Below, in pieces: positions 26,727-34,942 of a stretch of DNA of 64,000 nt (position 1 is its first letter; each line of letters opens with the position of its first letter). The notes beneath the pieces are model-generated. The model did no database searches. It was not told where the DNA came from and saw nothing but the letters and a program-made list of their open reading frames with translations. Origin of the DNA: Belnapia mucosa (GTDB taxonomy: Bacteria > Pseudomonadota > Alphaproteobacteria > Acetobacterales > Acetobacteraceae); assembly GCF_016775475.1 (NCBI RefSeq), contig NZ_JAEUXJ010000004.1, forward strand, positions 467,281 to 531,280, written 5' to 3'. The translations under genes and the position numbers were made by a program.

Positions 26727-27403
26727 ACGCGGCGCCGATCCATCTGGCGGGCGAGCGGCTGATGCTCGATCCGGCCGGGGTGCTGCACTGGCCGGCGCGG
26801 CGGACGCTGGTGGTGGCCGACCTGCATCTGGAAAAGGGCAGCGCCTTCGCCGCCGCCGGCCGCTTTCTCCCCCCCTACGACACGCGGGAGACGCTCTCGC
26901 GCCTCGCCCTACTGCTGCGACGCTGGCAGCCGGCGCGGATCATCGCCCTCGGCGACAGCTTCCATGACCGCCACGGCGCCTCCCGCCTGCCGCCGGCGGA
27001 GCTGGAGACGCTGACCCGGATGCTGGCGGGGGTCGAGATGCTTTGGGTGCTGGGCAACCACGATCCGGAGCCGCCGGAGGGCCTGCCCGGCCAGGCGGCG
27101 GAGGAGGTGCGGGACGGGCCGCTGGTCTTCCGCCACCAGGCCCAGCCGCCGGCCTCCCGCTTCGCGGCGCCGGCGGGGGCGGAAATCTCCGGCCATTTCC
27201 ACCCCAAGGCGACCATGCCGACCCGGGCGGGGGGCGTGACCCGGCCCTGCTTCGTGGTGGATGGCAGGCGGGCGGTGCTGCCGGCCTTCGGCGCCTATAC
27301 CGGTGGGCTCGACGCGCGGGACCCGGCCATCGCCGGCCTCTTCCCGCGCGGCGCCCGGCTCTTCCTGCTGGGGCGGGAGCGGCTCTACAGCATGCCGGCG
27401 TGA
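26723..27403 (+). CDS. pdeM: Ligase-associated metallophosphoesterase PdeM
   Basis: This 226-residue calcineurin-like phosphoesterase has the metal-site series 'VVADLHLEKGSAF', 'IALGDSFHD', 'WVLGNHDPEPP' and 'ISGHFHPK'. This is the ligase-associated phosphoesterase of the repair neighbourhood. Its start codon overlaps the helicase stop (ATGA at 26723-26726), showing coupled translation, so helicase and phosphoesterase form a two-gene operon. Its substrate in repair is unknown. The photolyase gene follows 33 bp later on the same strand. Confidence 0.88.
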   Translation: MNAAPIHLAGERLMLDPAGVLHWPARRTLVVADLHLEKGSAFAAAGRFLPPYDTRETLSRLALLLRRWQPARIIALGDSFHDRHGASRLPPAELETLTRMLAGVEMLWVLGNHDPEPPEGLPGQAAEEVRDGPLVFRHQAQPPASRFAAPAGAEISGHFHPKATMPTRAGGVTRPCFVVDGRRAVLPAFGAYTGGLDARDPAIAGLFPRGARLFLLGRERLYSMPA

Positions 27404-27436
27404 GGCAGAGGTCGCGCCTCGCCGAGACCACCCTAC

Positions 27437-28891
27437 ATGCGATCCATGCCGTCTCCCCGCCTGATCTGGTTCCGCCAGGACCTCCGCCTCGCCGACAACC
27501 CCGCCCTCGCCGCCGCGGGGGATGGCCCCATCCTGCCCGTCTATGTGCTGGACGAAGCGGCGGCTGGCCGCTGGGCGCCGGGCGGCGCGGCCCGCTGGTG
27601 GCTGCACCACTCCCTCGCGGCGCTGGGGGAGGCGCTGGCAGCCCGCGGGGCACCGCTGCTGCTGGCGCGGGGCCGGGCCGAAACGGTGATCCCGGCCCTG
27701 GCCGATGCGGTGGGCGCCGATGAGGTGATGGCCGGCCGCCTCTATGACCCCTGGGCGCGGGAACGCGATGCCCGTGTCGCGGAGGCGCTGGGCGCCGCTG
27801 GCCGCCGCCTCACCCTCCTCCCCTCGGCCCTGCTGCACGACCCGGCCGAGCTGCGGAGCGGCAGCGGCAAGCCCTATGCGGTCTATGGCCCCTTCGCCAA
27901 GGCGCTGCGGGCGCGGGGCGAGCCGCCGGCGCCGCTGCCGGCGCCGGACCGGCTGCGCGGGGTCCCGCATCCGGCGGGCGGCGAGGCGCTGGCGGCCCTG
28001 CGCCTGCTGCCGCAGCCGCCGGAGCCCGACTGGGCGGCGGAATTCGGCACGCTCTGGACGCCCGGCGAGGCCGGCGCCGCGGCGCGGCTCGCGCGCTTCC
28101 TCGCCGGTCCGGTGCGGAGCTATGCCGAGGGGCGGAACCTGCCGGCGATCGAGGGCTCCTCCGGCCTTTCGCCGCATCTGCATTGGGGCGAGGTCTCGCC
28201 GCGCCAGGTCTGGCAGGCGGTGCGGGCGGCGCTGCCGGAGGGACTCGATGCCGCTTGGCCCTTCCTTTCGGAGCTGGTCTGGCGCGACTTCTCCTATCAT
28301 CTCCTCTGGCACCGGCCGGAACTGCCCGAGGCGCCGCTCAAGCCCCGCTTCGCCGACTTCCCCTGGGACCCGGATGCCGCCCTGCTGCGGGCCTGGCAGC
28401 GGGGGCGGACCGGCTATCCGATCGTCGATGCGGGGATGCGCCAGCTCTGGCGGCTGGGCTGGATGCACAACCGGGTGCGGATGATCGCCGCTTCGCTGCT
28501 GGTGAAGCAGCTGCAGCAGCCCTGGCAGGATGGCGCGGCCTGGTTCTGGGACACGCTGGTGGATGCCGACCTCGCGGCCAACAGTGCCTCCTGGCAATGG
28601 GTGGCGGGCAGCGGCACCGATGCGGCGCCCTATTTCCGCATCTTCAACCCGGTGCTCCAGGGCGAGAAATTCGACCCTGAGGGCCGCTATGTCCGCCGCT
28701 TCCTGCCGGAGCTGGCGCGGCTGCCCGATCGCTGGCTGCACCATCCCTGGGACGCGCCGGAGGCGGTGCTGCAGGAGGCCGGGGTGGCGCTCGACCGCGA
28801 CTATCCACGCCCGGTGGTGACGCCGGAGGCCGGACGGCAGCGGGCGCTGGCCGCGCTCGCCACGCTTCGCGGCCGGGCGGAGGCGTCGTGA
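27437..28891 (+). CDS. phrB: Class I deoxyribodipyrimidine photolyase
   Basis: This 484-residue FAD-containing photolyase repairs cyclobutane pyrimidine dimers with light energy. The N-terminal antenna domain begins 'LIWFRQDLRLADNPAL'. The C-terminal FAD domain includes 'YAEGRNLPAIEGSSGLSPHLHWGEVSPRQVW', 'WRDFSYHLLWHRPEL', 'TGYPIVDAGMRQLWRLGWMHNRVRM' and 'DADLAANSASWQWVAGSGTDAAPYFRIFNP'. Start 27437 or the ATG nine bases later are both possible; ribosome sites are weak. It overlaps the following phosphoesterase gene. The FAD-only antenna choice (MTHF or a deazaflavin) is open, and because this genome makes F420 and therefore Fo, a deazaflavin antenna is conceivable. Confidence 0.95.
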   Translation: MRSMPSPRLIWFRQDLRLADNPALAAAGDGPILPVYVLDEAAAGRWAPGGAARWWLHHSLAALGEALAARGAPLLLARGRAETVIPALADAVGADEVMAGRLYDPWARERDARVAEALGAAGRRLTLLPSALLHDPAELRSGSGKPYAVYGPFAKALRARGEPPAPLPAPDRLRGVPHPAGGEALAALRLLPQPPEPDWAAEFGTLWTPGEAGAAARLARFLAGPVRSYAEGRNLPAIEGSSGLSPHLHWGEVSPRQVWQAVRAALPEGLDAAWPFLSELVWRDFSYHLLWHRPELPEAPLKPRFADFPWDPDAALLRAWQRGRTGYPIVDAGMRQLWRLGWMHNRVRMIAASLLVKQLQQPWQDGAAWFWDTLVDADLAANSASWQWVAGSGTDAAPYFRIFNPVLQGEKFDPEGRYVRRFLPELARLPDRWLHHPWDAPEAVLQEAGVALDRDYPRPVVTPEAGRQRALAALATLRGRAEAS

Positions 28892-29619
28892 TGGACGCGG
28901 CCGAGGCGGATCTCCGCGCCCGCGGCTTCCATGGCCTGCGCGTCGTCGGTGATGTGCATGGCGATGCCGCCGGCTTCGAACATGCCGCGGCCGGGGCGGA
29001 GGCGGAAGGGCTGTTCCTCCTTCAGCTCGGCGACCTCACCGACCACGGGCCGGACAGCCCGGCGGTGCTGCGGCGGATGTTCGCGTTGCGGGATGCCGGG
29101 CGGGGGCGCTTCCTGCTCGGCAATCACGACCACAAGCTGCGCCGGGTGCTGCTCGGCCAGCGGGTGCGGATGGCGGCCGAGGGGCTGGGGCGGACCCTGG
29201 CGCAGCTGGAAGCAGCGCCGGATGGTGCGGCGCTGGCGGCCCGCGCCATCGAGGAGATCGGCGCCGCGCCGGCCTGGCTGCGGCTCGGGACGCGACTTTT
29301 CGTGCATGCCGGCTGGCATCCACGGATGCTGCGGGATCCGCCGCCGCCCGATGCCGGGACGCGCAAGCCGGACCCGATGCTCTCCCGCGCCCTGTTCGGC
29401 CAAGTGACCGGCCGGATGCGGCCGGATGGCTATCCGGAGCGGCTGCATGACTGGGTGGAGACGATCCCGCCCGGCTTCACCCTGTACTGCGGGCATGAGC
29501 GGCGCTCGACCGACGGAAGGCCCTATGAGCAGCGGAATGCGGCGGGGGGACGGGCGATCTTCCTCGATACCGGCGCCGGCAAGGGCGGGCACCTCTCCTG
29601 GATCGACCTGCCCTGGTAG
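28888..29619 (+). CDS. Metallophosphoesterase (PrpE/Ser-Thr phosphatase-like)
   Basis: This 243-residue calcineurin-fold protein has the metal motifs 'GDVHGD' (21-26), 'LQLGDLTDHGPDS', 'LGNHDHK', 'FVHAGWHP' and 'YCGHE'. This is the signature of the phosphoprotein phosphatase / diadenosine tetraphosphatase branch. The GTG at 28888 overlaps the photolyase stop (GTGA), and an ATG follows directly at 28891. Coupling to phrB suggests a shared transcript; the substrate is not known. The stop codon abuts the stop of the convergent VOC gene with no bases between. Confidence 0.85.
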   Translation: MMDAAEADLRARGFHGLRVVGDVHGDAAGFEHAAAGAEAEGLFLLQLGDLTDHGPDSPAVLRRMFALRDAGRGRFLLGNHDHKLRRVLLGQRVRMAAEGLGRTLAQLEAAPDGAALAARAIEEIGAAPAWLRLGTRLFVHAGWHPRMLRDPPPPDAGTRKPDPMLSRALFGQVTGRMRPDGYPERLHDWVETIPPGFTLYCGHERRSTDGRPYEQRNAAGGRAIFLDTGAGKGGHLSWIDLPW

Positions 29620-30129
29620 CTATTCCCGCAGCAGGGCAGCGAGGTCGAGCCGGCGGGTGAACATGGCGAGGTTCCCGGCGGCATCGCGTGGCCAATCCTC
29701 CTGCGAGCGGTCGCGGTAGAGCTCGACGCCATTGCCGTCCGGGTCGCGCAGATAGATCGCTTCCGAGACTCCATGGTCCGAGGCGCCCTCCAGCGGGATG
29801 CCGGCGGCGAGCACCCGGCGCAGCGCGGCGGCGAGCGCCGGGCGGTCCGGATAGACCAGCGCGACATGATAGAGCCCGGTGCTGCCCGGCGGCGGCGGAG
29901 CGCCGCCCTCGCTCTCCCAGGTATTGAGGGCGATGTGGTGGTGATAGCCGCCGGCCGAGAGGAAGGCGGCCCGCCCGCCCATGCGCTGCTGCAGCTCGAA
30001 CCCCAGCACGTCGCGCCAGAAGCCCAGCGCGCGGTCGATATCGGCGACCTTGAGATGGACATGGCCGATCCGCGCCGCGGGGTGGATCGGCGCGGCGGCC
30101 TCGGGGCCGGTGAGCGGGGCTTCGGGCAT
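29620..30129 (-). CDS. VOC-family protein, extradiol-dioxygenase-like
   Basis: This 169-residue protein contains 'IGHVHLKVADIDRALGFWRDVLGFELQQRMG', 'AAFLSAGGYHHHIALNTW', 'GLYHVALVYPDRPALAAALRR' and 'YLRDPDGNGVELYRD'. That is one and a half VOC modules, with His and Glu residues placed as in CatE-like dioxygenases and glyoxalases. Start 30129 is used: the next ATG, at 30183, would put the coding region across the rpoH terminator hairpin. The substrate is not identifiable. Confidence 0.82.
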   Translation of the reverse strand: MPEAPLTGPEAAAPIHPAARIGHVHLKVADIDRALGFWRDVLGFELQQRMGGRAAFLSAGGYHHHIALNTWESEGGAPPPPGSTGLYHVALVYPDRPALAAALRRVLAAGIPLEGASDHGVSEAIYLRDPDGNGVELYRDRSQEDWPRDAAGNLAMFTRRLDLAALLRE

Positions 30130-30157
30130 GGCTGCAATCTCCTTCGCCCAAAACAAT

Positions 30158-30181
30158 GGCGCCGCCCCGGGGGGCGGCGCC
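30158..30181 (-). terminator. Rho-independent terminator of rpoH
   Basis: A perfect 11-bp GC stem, GGCGCCGCCCC with its reverse complement and a 2-base gap, lies 60 bp after the rpoH stop. On the minus strand it is followed by ATTGTTTTG. It sits between rpoH and the VOC gene. Confidence 0.85.
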
Positions 30182-30240
30182 AATCATCAAGCCGGATGAC
30201 CGTTATCAGCGAAGGCCCGGACCACGAGCCGCCGCGGAGG

Positions 30241-31122
30241 TCAGACCGCGAGCCTGCGCTCGACGATCTGGGTCTTCATGCTCTTCTGCAGCTTCTCGAA
30301 GGCGCGAACCTCGATCTGGCGGACGCGCTCGCGGCTGATGTTGTACTGCTGCGAGAGCTCCTCCAGCGTAGTCGGCTCATCCTTCAGGCGCCGCTCGATC
30401 AGGATATGGCGCTCCCGCTCGTTCAGCGTCTTCAGCGCCTCGCCGAGCAGTTCGCGCCGGTTGCTGAGATCCTCGCGGTCGGCGAGGGTGCTCTCCTGCG
30501 TCTCCTGCTCATCGACCAGCCAATCCTGCCACTCACCCTCGCTGTCTGCGCGGACGGGGGCGTTCAGGCTGTGGTCGGGCGAAGCGAGGCGGCGATTCAT
30601 CGAGACCACGTCCTGCTCCGGCACCTGGAGGACGCGGGCGATCTTCTCCACCTGCTCGGACTTCAAATCGCCGTCCTCGAGAGCGGACATCTGCGCCTTC
30701 AGCCGGCGGAGGTTGAAGAACAGCTTCTTCTGCGCCGCCGTCGTGCCCATCTTCACGAGCGACCAGCTGTGCAGGATGTATTCCTGGATGGCAGCGCGAA
30801 TCCACCACATGGCATAGGTGGCCAGGCGGAAGCCGCGATCCGGGTCGAACCGCTTCACCGCCTGCATCATGCCGACATTGCCCTCGGAGATCAGCTCGCC
30901 GACCGGCAGGCCGTAGCCGCGATAGCCCATGGCGATCTTGGCAACGAGCCGGAGATGCGAGGTGACCAGCTTGTGGGCGGCACGCTCATCGCCCTGCTCT
31001 TTCCACCGCTTGGCGAGCGACAGCTCCTCCTCCGGGGAGAGCATCGGGAATTTCCGAATCTCCTGGAGGTAGCGGGAGAGGTTGCCCTCAGGGGCGATGG
31101 GTATAACCGAGCTGGAAGCCAT
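30241..31122 (-). CDS. rpoH: RNA polymerase sigma-32 factor (heat-shock)
   Basis: This 293-residue sigma-70-family factor has region 2 ('LVTSHLRLVAKIAMGYRGYGLPVGELISEGNVGMMQAVKRFDPDRGFRLATYAMWWIRAAIQEYILHSWSLVKMG'), with the 'QKKLFFNLRR' RpoH box directly after it, and a region 4 helix-turn-helix ('LEELSQQYNISRERVRQIEVRAFEKL'). The RpoH box separates it from RpoD and RpoS. AGGAGG lies 11 bases before the ATG. The 234 bases upstream (31123-31356) hold the promoter region and, just past the rluD stop on the same strand, a short CCGA/TCGG stem followed by five T. A CCCCATG resembling a sigma-32 -10 box is present in it but has no convincing -35. Confidence 0.96.
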   Translation of the reverse strand: MASSSVIPIAPEGNLSRYLQEIRKFPMLSPEEELSLAKRWKEQGDERAAHKLVTSHLRLVAKIAMGYRGYGLPVGELISEGNVGMMQAVKRFDPDRGFRLATYAMWWIRAAIQEYILHSWSLVKMGTTAAQKKLFFNLRRLKAQMSALEDGDLKSEQVEKIARVLQVPEQDVVSMNRRLASPDHSLNAPVRADSEGEWQDWLVDEQETQESTLADREDLSNRRELLGEALKTLNERERHILIERRLKDEPTTLEELSQQYNISRERVRQIEVRAFEKLQKSMKTQIVERRLAV

Positions 31123-31356
31123 AATGGATATCTGCCTCCTGCGCTGGTGGGCGACCCCGTGACGGCGGCACCCAACCCAGCGGCGAATCTGGCAGTCTGA
31201 ACGCTATCCGGGCCCACCCGACCGCGCCTGCCCCGGTCACGACGAGGCGAGCAAAGGCTGCGGCATGGGGATTAGCGGCACCCGGAACAACGCTGCCGTG
31301 GCGCTTTTTAGCAGAGGTGGTGCCGCGACGCAACAAAAACCGACCATGGGGCTCGG

Positions 31357-32349
31357 TTACTCGGCGTTACCATCCAACACCGAGAGCAATGCGGCGAAGT
31401 CGGCGGGCGGCGGCACGGCGAAGCTCAGCGGCTGGCCGGTGACCGGGTGGCGGAAGCCGAGGCTGGCCGCATGCAGCGCCTGGCGGGGGAAGGCGAGCAG
31501 GGCGGAGCGGGCGGGCTCGGCCAGCAGCTTCGCCGCACCCGGGGTGCGGCGCAGATAGACGGGGTCGCCGACCAGGGGATGGCCCTGCTCGGCCAGGTGG
31601 ACCCGGATCTGATGGGTCCGGCCGGTCGCCAGGCGGCAGCGCAGCAGCGCGCAGGCGGCGCCCCAGGCACGCTCCGTGGCGTAGCGGGTCAGCGCCGGCT
31701 TGCCGTTGCGGGTGACCACCGCCATGCGCTTCCGGTCGGTCGGGTGGCGGCCGATATCGCCCGCGATCTCGCCCGCCATGGGCTGCGGCAGGCCCCAGAC
31801 CAGGGCGAGATACTCGCGGTCGAGGTCGCGATTGGCGAAGGTCTCCCCCAGCACCCGCATCGCCTGTTCGGTCTTGGCGACGACCATGACGCCGGAGGTG
31901 TCCTTGTCCAGCCGGTGGACGATTCCCGGCCGCTTCTCCCCGCCGATTCCCGGCAGGTCATCCCCGGCATGGGCGAGGAGGGCATTCACCAGGGTGCCGT
32001 CCTGGTTGCCCGGTGCCGGATGGACGACGAGGCCCGCCGGCTTGTCGAGCACGATCAGGTCGCGATCCTCGAACAGGATCGTCAGCGGGATATCCTGCGG
32101 CAGCGGCAGGGCATCGACCGCCGGGGGGACCGCGAGGGCATAGGTGCAGCCGGCGCGGACCGTCTCCGCCGCGTCGCGCAGCGGCTGGCCATCCCGCGTC
32201 GCGGCGCCGGCGATGATCAGCGCCTTGACGCGGGAGCGCGAGAGCGAACCTATCGCCTCCGCCAGGAAGCGGTCGGCGCGAAGGCCGGCCGAATCCGGGC
32301 CCGCAAGGGCGGTGAAGGTCTCGGGAGGATTGTCCGTGGGTGCGCTCAA
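31357..32349 (-). CDS. rluD: RluD-type 23S rRNA pseudouridine synthase
   Basis: This protein of about 330 residues has an N-terminal S4-like RNA-binding domain ('LRADRFLAEAIGSLSRSRVKALIIAGAATRDG'). The catalytic 'HRLDKDTSGVMVVAKT' motif, whose Asp is the nucleophile, lies near the middle, followed by 'GRTHQIRVHLAEQGHPLVGDPVY' and 'LHAASLGF'. It modifies uridines in helix 69 of 23S rRNA. No ATG or GTG fits near the expected start. The TTG at 32349 gives the right length but has no clear ribosome site and overlaps the start of the divergent small gene by about 14 bp, so the 5' end is uncertain. Confidence 0.88.
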   Translation of the reverse strand: MSAPTDNPPETFTALAGPDSAGLRADRFLAEAIGSLSRSRVKALIIAGAATRDGQPLRDAAETVRAGCTYALAVPPAVDALPLPQDIPLTILFEDRDLIVLDKPAGLVVHPAPGNQDGTLVNALLAHAGDDLPGIGGEKRPGIVHRLDKDTSGVMVVAKTEQAMRVLGETFANRDLDREYLALVWGLPQPMAGEIAGDIGRHPTDRKRMAVVTRNGKPALTRYATERAWGAACALLRCRLATGRTHQIRVHLAEQGHPLVGDPVYLRRTPGAAKLLAEPARSALLAFPRQALHAASLGFRHPVTGQPLSFAVPPPADFAALLSVLDGNAE

Positions 32350-32608
32350 GGTGCTGGTCGTCGCTATGGGGGTGCTGATCGTCGGCGGCACCGTGACCTT
32401 GGTTGCGCTGCTCGTCCAGCGGGCCGGTGGCGGCGGGGGCGCCGCCTGGGAGGTGGCGCTGAACCAGCCGGAGGGAACGCGGATCGGCGGCGTGGCCGCG
32501 GCCGAGGGCGGAATCGGGGTCTGGGTGCAGCGGCCTGATGGCGACCGGGTGCTGGTGGTGGACCCGAAGCGCGGCCGCGTTGCGGGCGAGATCCGGCTGG
32601 GCCGATGA
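32336..32608 (+). CDS. Small single-span membrane protein (DUF6476-like)
   Basis: The 90-residue protein starts with GTG at 32336, seven bases after GGGAGGA. It has one membrane helix, 'ALKVLVVAMGVLIVGGTVTLVALLVQ', then a short periplasmic domain, 'GIGVWVQRPDGDRVLVVDPKRGRVAGEIRLG'. This matches my memory of the alphaproteobacterial DUF6476 family often found next to rluD and rpoH. Function unknown. It overlaps the next gene as ATGA and is divergent from rluD. Confidence 0.68.
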   Translation: MGALKVLVVAMGVLIVGGTVTLVALLVQRAGGGGGAAWEVALNQPEGTRIGGVAAAEGGIGVWVQRPDGDRVLVVDPKRGRVAGEIRLGR

Positions 32609-32784
32609 CTCGCCGGGCCGCGCCGTTGCCGGAGAAGACCTGCGCCGCCTGCGGCCGGCCCTTCGCCTGGCGGCGGAAATGGGCGCGGGACTGGGAGCAG
32701 GTGCGCTTCTGCTCCGAGGCCTGCCGGAGCGGCCGGCGGGAGGCGGCGCGGGCCACGATCGAAAAAGCGCGCAAGGGCGCTTGA
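32605..32784 (+). CDS. DUF2256 zinc-finger-like small protein
   Basis: This 59-residue protein reads 'EKTCAACGRPFAWRRKWARDW' then 'EQVRFCSEACR' and a basic tail. Four cysteines in a CxxC...CxxxC arrangement and the 'FxWRRKWxRxW' core are those of DUF2256 proteins, which are often found next to photolyase/cryptochrome-related genes; a class I photolyase lies 4 kb upstream here. Its ATG at 32605 overlaps the preceding stop by four bases. Confidence 0.82.
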   Translation: MTRRAAPLPEKTCAACGRPFAWRRKWARDWEQVRFCSEACRSGRREAARATIEKARKGA

Positions 32785-32826
32785 TCCCGGCGCCGTCCAC
32801 GGGTAGAAGGCCGGCCTCGCGCCAAG

Positions 32827-32902
32827 GTCCCCTTCGTCTAGAGGCCTAGGACACCGCCCTCTCACGGCGGTAACAGGGGTTCGAATCCCCTAGGGGACGC
32901 CA
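32827..32902 (+). tRNA. tRNA-Glu (CTC anticodon), CCA encoded
   Basis: The acceptor stem GTCCCCT (32827-32833) pairs with AGGGGAC (32892-32898). The anticodon stem CCGCC/GGCGG holds the loop CTCTCAC with anticodon CTC. The T arm is AGGGG-TTCGAAT-CCCCT. Discriminator G is followed by an encoded CCA at 32900-32902. All arms fit a standard cloverleaf. Confidence 0.96.
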
Positions 32903-33218
32903 TCGCGCGCTTTCGGCACCATCGAGCACGTCGGCCGCTGCCATAGGGCGGCCTGCCGAGATTGGTCCAGCGCCATCCCAGCCAACCAGATGCACCACCA
33001 CCATCGGTGATGGGGATGAAAAGCTGGATTCATCCCATTGAATCCGCCGCAACGTCTTCCATTTAGGCGCAATTTGCGCGCGAATATCGCGCATGGGTTG
33101 CAAACCCCTTATCGCCCGAGGTAGTGAATCCACCTCGGAAACTCTACCCATACGGGTGCTGCGTCATGGGACTGCCCGGCGCTCCACTCGTGACCTGGAA
33201 GGCGGAGGGGTTCGATCG
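32903..33218. other. Dyad-rich intergenic region between tRNA-Glu and the Tad-like genes
   Basis: No gene is visible. Several dyads are present. A hairpin GGGATGAA/TTCATCCC (33013-33036) overlaps another, GGATTC/GAATCC (33026-33045), so the two cannot form together. GCGCAATTTGCGC (33067-33079) and GCGCGAATATCGCGC (33078-33092) are overlapping palindromes of operator type. An AAGGCGGAGGGG ribosome site (33199-33210) serves the next gene. I found no second copy of the tRNA 3' end, so an integration site is not shown. Confidence 0.6.
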
Positions 33219-33641
33219 ATGCGCCTCTTTGGCATGAGCCACGCCTGGATATCCGCCCGGGACCGCCGCGGGGTTGCCACGGCGGAGCTGGCGCTGATCC
33301 TGCCGGTCCTGGTGGCACTGGCCTTCCCGGTCGCGGATGTGGCCGCGGCCGTGGTCAGGATGATCGGCGCCTACCAGACCCTCCGTGGCCTCGGCGCCTA
33401 TGCGCAGTTCCACCCGCCGGCGGATGTGACGAATATCTCGGCCTGGACCCTGCCTGCGGTCCCGGGCTTCACCGTCAGCGCTCAGGTTCTTTGCGGCGAT
33501 ACGGCCTCGGCCTGCACTTCCAACACGGTGTCGCCGAAATGGGTGTCGCTGGCGACCACCGTCACCCTCTCGCCGCATGTGCTCGCGCTCTGCCCGCCGC
33601 CGAATGGCTGCCGGATCGTGCATACGGAACGCTTCCAATGA
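33219..33641 (+). CDS. TadE-like pilus assembly protein
   Basis: This 140-residue protein has the TadE signature: a short basic leader followed by 'GVATAELALILPVLVALAFPVADVAAAVVRMIGAYQTLRGLGAY'. This is a single N-terminal hydrophobic segment with the conserved Glu after Ala-Thr-Ala. Such minor pseudopilins are processed by a prepilin peptidase and join the Flp/Tad pilus. A strong ribosome site lies upstream. The stop overlaps the next start (ATGA). The rest of a tad locus (tadZABC, rcpA) is not in the window. Confidence 0.8.
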   Translation: MRLFGMSHAWISARDRRGVATAELALILPVLVALAFPVADVAAAVVRMIGAYQTLRGLGAYAQFHPPADVTNISAWTLPAVPGFTVSAQVLCGDTASACTSNTVSPKWVSLATTVTLSPHVLALCPPPNGCRIVHTERFQ

Positions 33642-34942
33642 AGGCTGCCCTCATCCGCAGCCTCCGCTGCCGCCGCGGCACCGTCGCCGCGGTCTTCGCC
33701 GCGCTGGCCGTGCCGCTGGTCGGCATGGCCGCCATCGGCGCCGAGGTGGGAAGCTGGTACGTGGCAAAGCGGCGCGCACAGAATGCGGCGGATGCCGCGG
33801 CCTATTCGGGCGCCTTGCGCCTGGCCGCGGCCTGCACCGGCTGCGCCCAGAGCGACAGCCAGTCGGTCGCCTATCGGGCCCGGCAATTCGCGGCGCAGAA
33901 TGGCTTCTGCGCGGCCGGCGATAGCGCAGCCTATCCGGGTTCGATCTGCCAGCCACTGCCATCCGGCATGGGGCGGATAGCCGAGGTCACGACCGGCACC
34001 TTCGCCGCCGGCGTCTTCACCCCCTCCGGCAGCGGCAATGCCGTCCAGGTGAGCCTGGCGCAGAGCCAGCCGGCCCATCTCGCTTCGCTGTTCATGGGCA
34101 GAAGCGTCACCATCAATGCCCAGGCGATCGCGCAGGTCCAGATGCCCTCGCCGATCTGCGTCCTGGGACTTTCGGGATCGAATGGCGTCACGATCGGCGG
34201 CAGTGCCGTGCTCACGGGCGGCAACTGCACGCTGATGTCGGACACCAGCTTCAAGTTCAACAGCAGCCCGCAATTCACCGGGCCCGGCTGGGCGGTCCGC
34301 GCCGTGGGCGGCTGCACGGCGTCGAGCACCACCTGCACCACGCTTGGGGTGCCCTTCAACTGGTATGCGCCGCCCGTGACCGATCCGCTGGCCGGGCTGA
34401 ACAACCAGTTCGCCAGCATCAAGCAGGGTTCCAGCAAGACAACCTGCTCGAGCAACCAGGTCTGCCAGCTCAGCCCCTCCAGCACCGCCTATGGCGACCT
34501 CACCGTCAATGGCGGCAGCCTGACGCTCTCGCCAGGGACCTATTTCTTCCACAACGCCGCCTTCAAGATGACGGGCGGCAGCCTCACCGGCAGCAACGTC
34601 AACATCGTCCTGCTCGGCAAATCGAGCCTGACCATCAATGGCGGCACGGTCACCCTGACCGCCGCCATGGTGAACAACAGCTACCCGAGGCTGGATGGCG
34701 TACTCTTCTCCAGCGATGTCAGCGGCAATGTGAACTTCACCGGGAATGGCGGCTCCGTCCTGGGCGGGGTCCTCTATTTCCCCAATGGCGACATCACCTG
34801 GGGCGGGAATGCGGCGGGCAGCAACAACTGCACCCAGATCATCGCCGCCAGCGTGACCGTCCAGGGCAATTCCACCTTCCAGAGCTCGGGGTGTCCGGCC
34901 AATACGATCCCCCGGTCGCAAACCGTGATGCTCGTCCGATGA
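33638..34942 (+). CDS. TadG-like protein with polymer-like adhesin domain
   Basis: This 434-residue protein opens with the pilus-assembly TadG N-terminal segment ('RRGTVAAVFAALAVPLVGMAAIGAEVGSWYVAKRRAQNAADAAAYSGAL'). The large C-terminal region is Gly, Ser, Thr and Asn rich with repeated beta-strand turns ('SLTLSPGTYFFHNAAFKMTGGSLTGSNVNIVLLGKSSLTINGGTVTLT'), suggesting a right-handed beta-helix exposed at the surface. The cysteines ('CTGCAQ', 'CTASSTTCTT', 'CSSNQVCQ') are paired closely and likely form disulphides. It is translationally coupled to the TadE-like genes on both sides. Confidence 0.78.
   Translation: MKAALIRSLRCRRGTVAAVFAALAVPLVGMAAIGAEVGSWYVAKRRAQNAADAAAYSGALRLAAACTGCAQSDSQSVAYRARQFAAQNGFCAAGDSAAYPGSICQPLPSGMGRIAEVTTGTFAAGVFTPSGSGNAVQVSLAQSQPAHLASLFMGRSVTINAQAIAQVQMPSPICVLGLSGSNGVTIGGSAVLTGGNCTLMSDTSFKFNSSPQFTGPGWAVRAVGGCTASSTTCTTLGVPFNWYAPPVTDPLAGLNNQFASIKQGSSKTTCSSNQVCQLSPSSTAYGDLTVNGGSLTLSPGTYFFHNAAFKMTGGSLTGSNVNIVLLGKSSLTINGGTVTLTAAMVNNSYPRLDGVLFSSDVSGNVNFTGNGGSVLGGVLYFPNGDITWGGNAAGSNNCTQIIAASVTVQGNSTFQSSGCPANTIPRSQTVMLVR

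Noticed and set aside
30130..30183. Longer start for the VOC gene at 30183
   Set aside because: It would code across the strong rpoH terminator hairpin; ATG 30129 begins before the conserved domain.
32827..33218. tRNA-Glu as genomic-island attachment site
   Set aside because: I found no repeat of the tRNA 3' end further right and no integrase gene near it.
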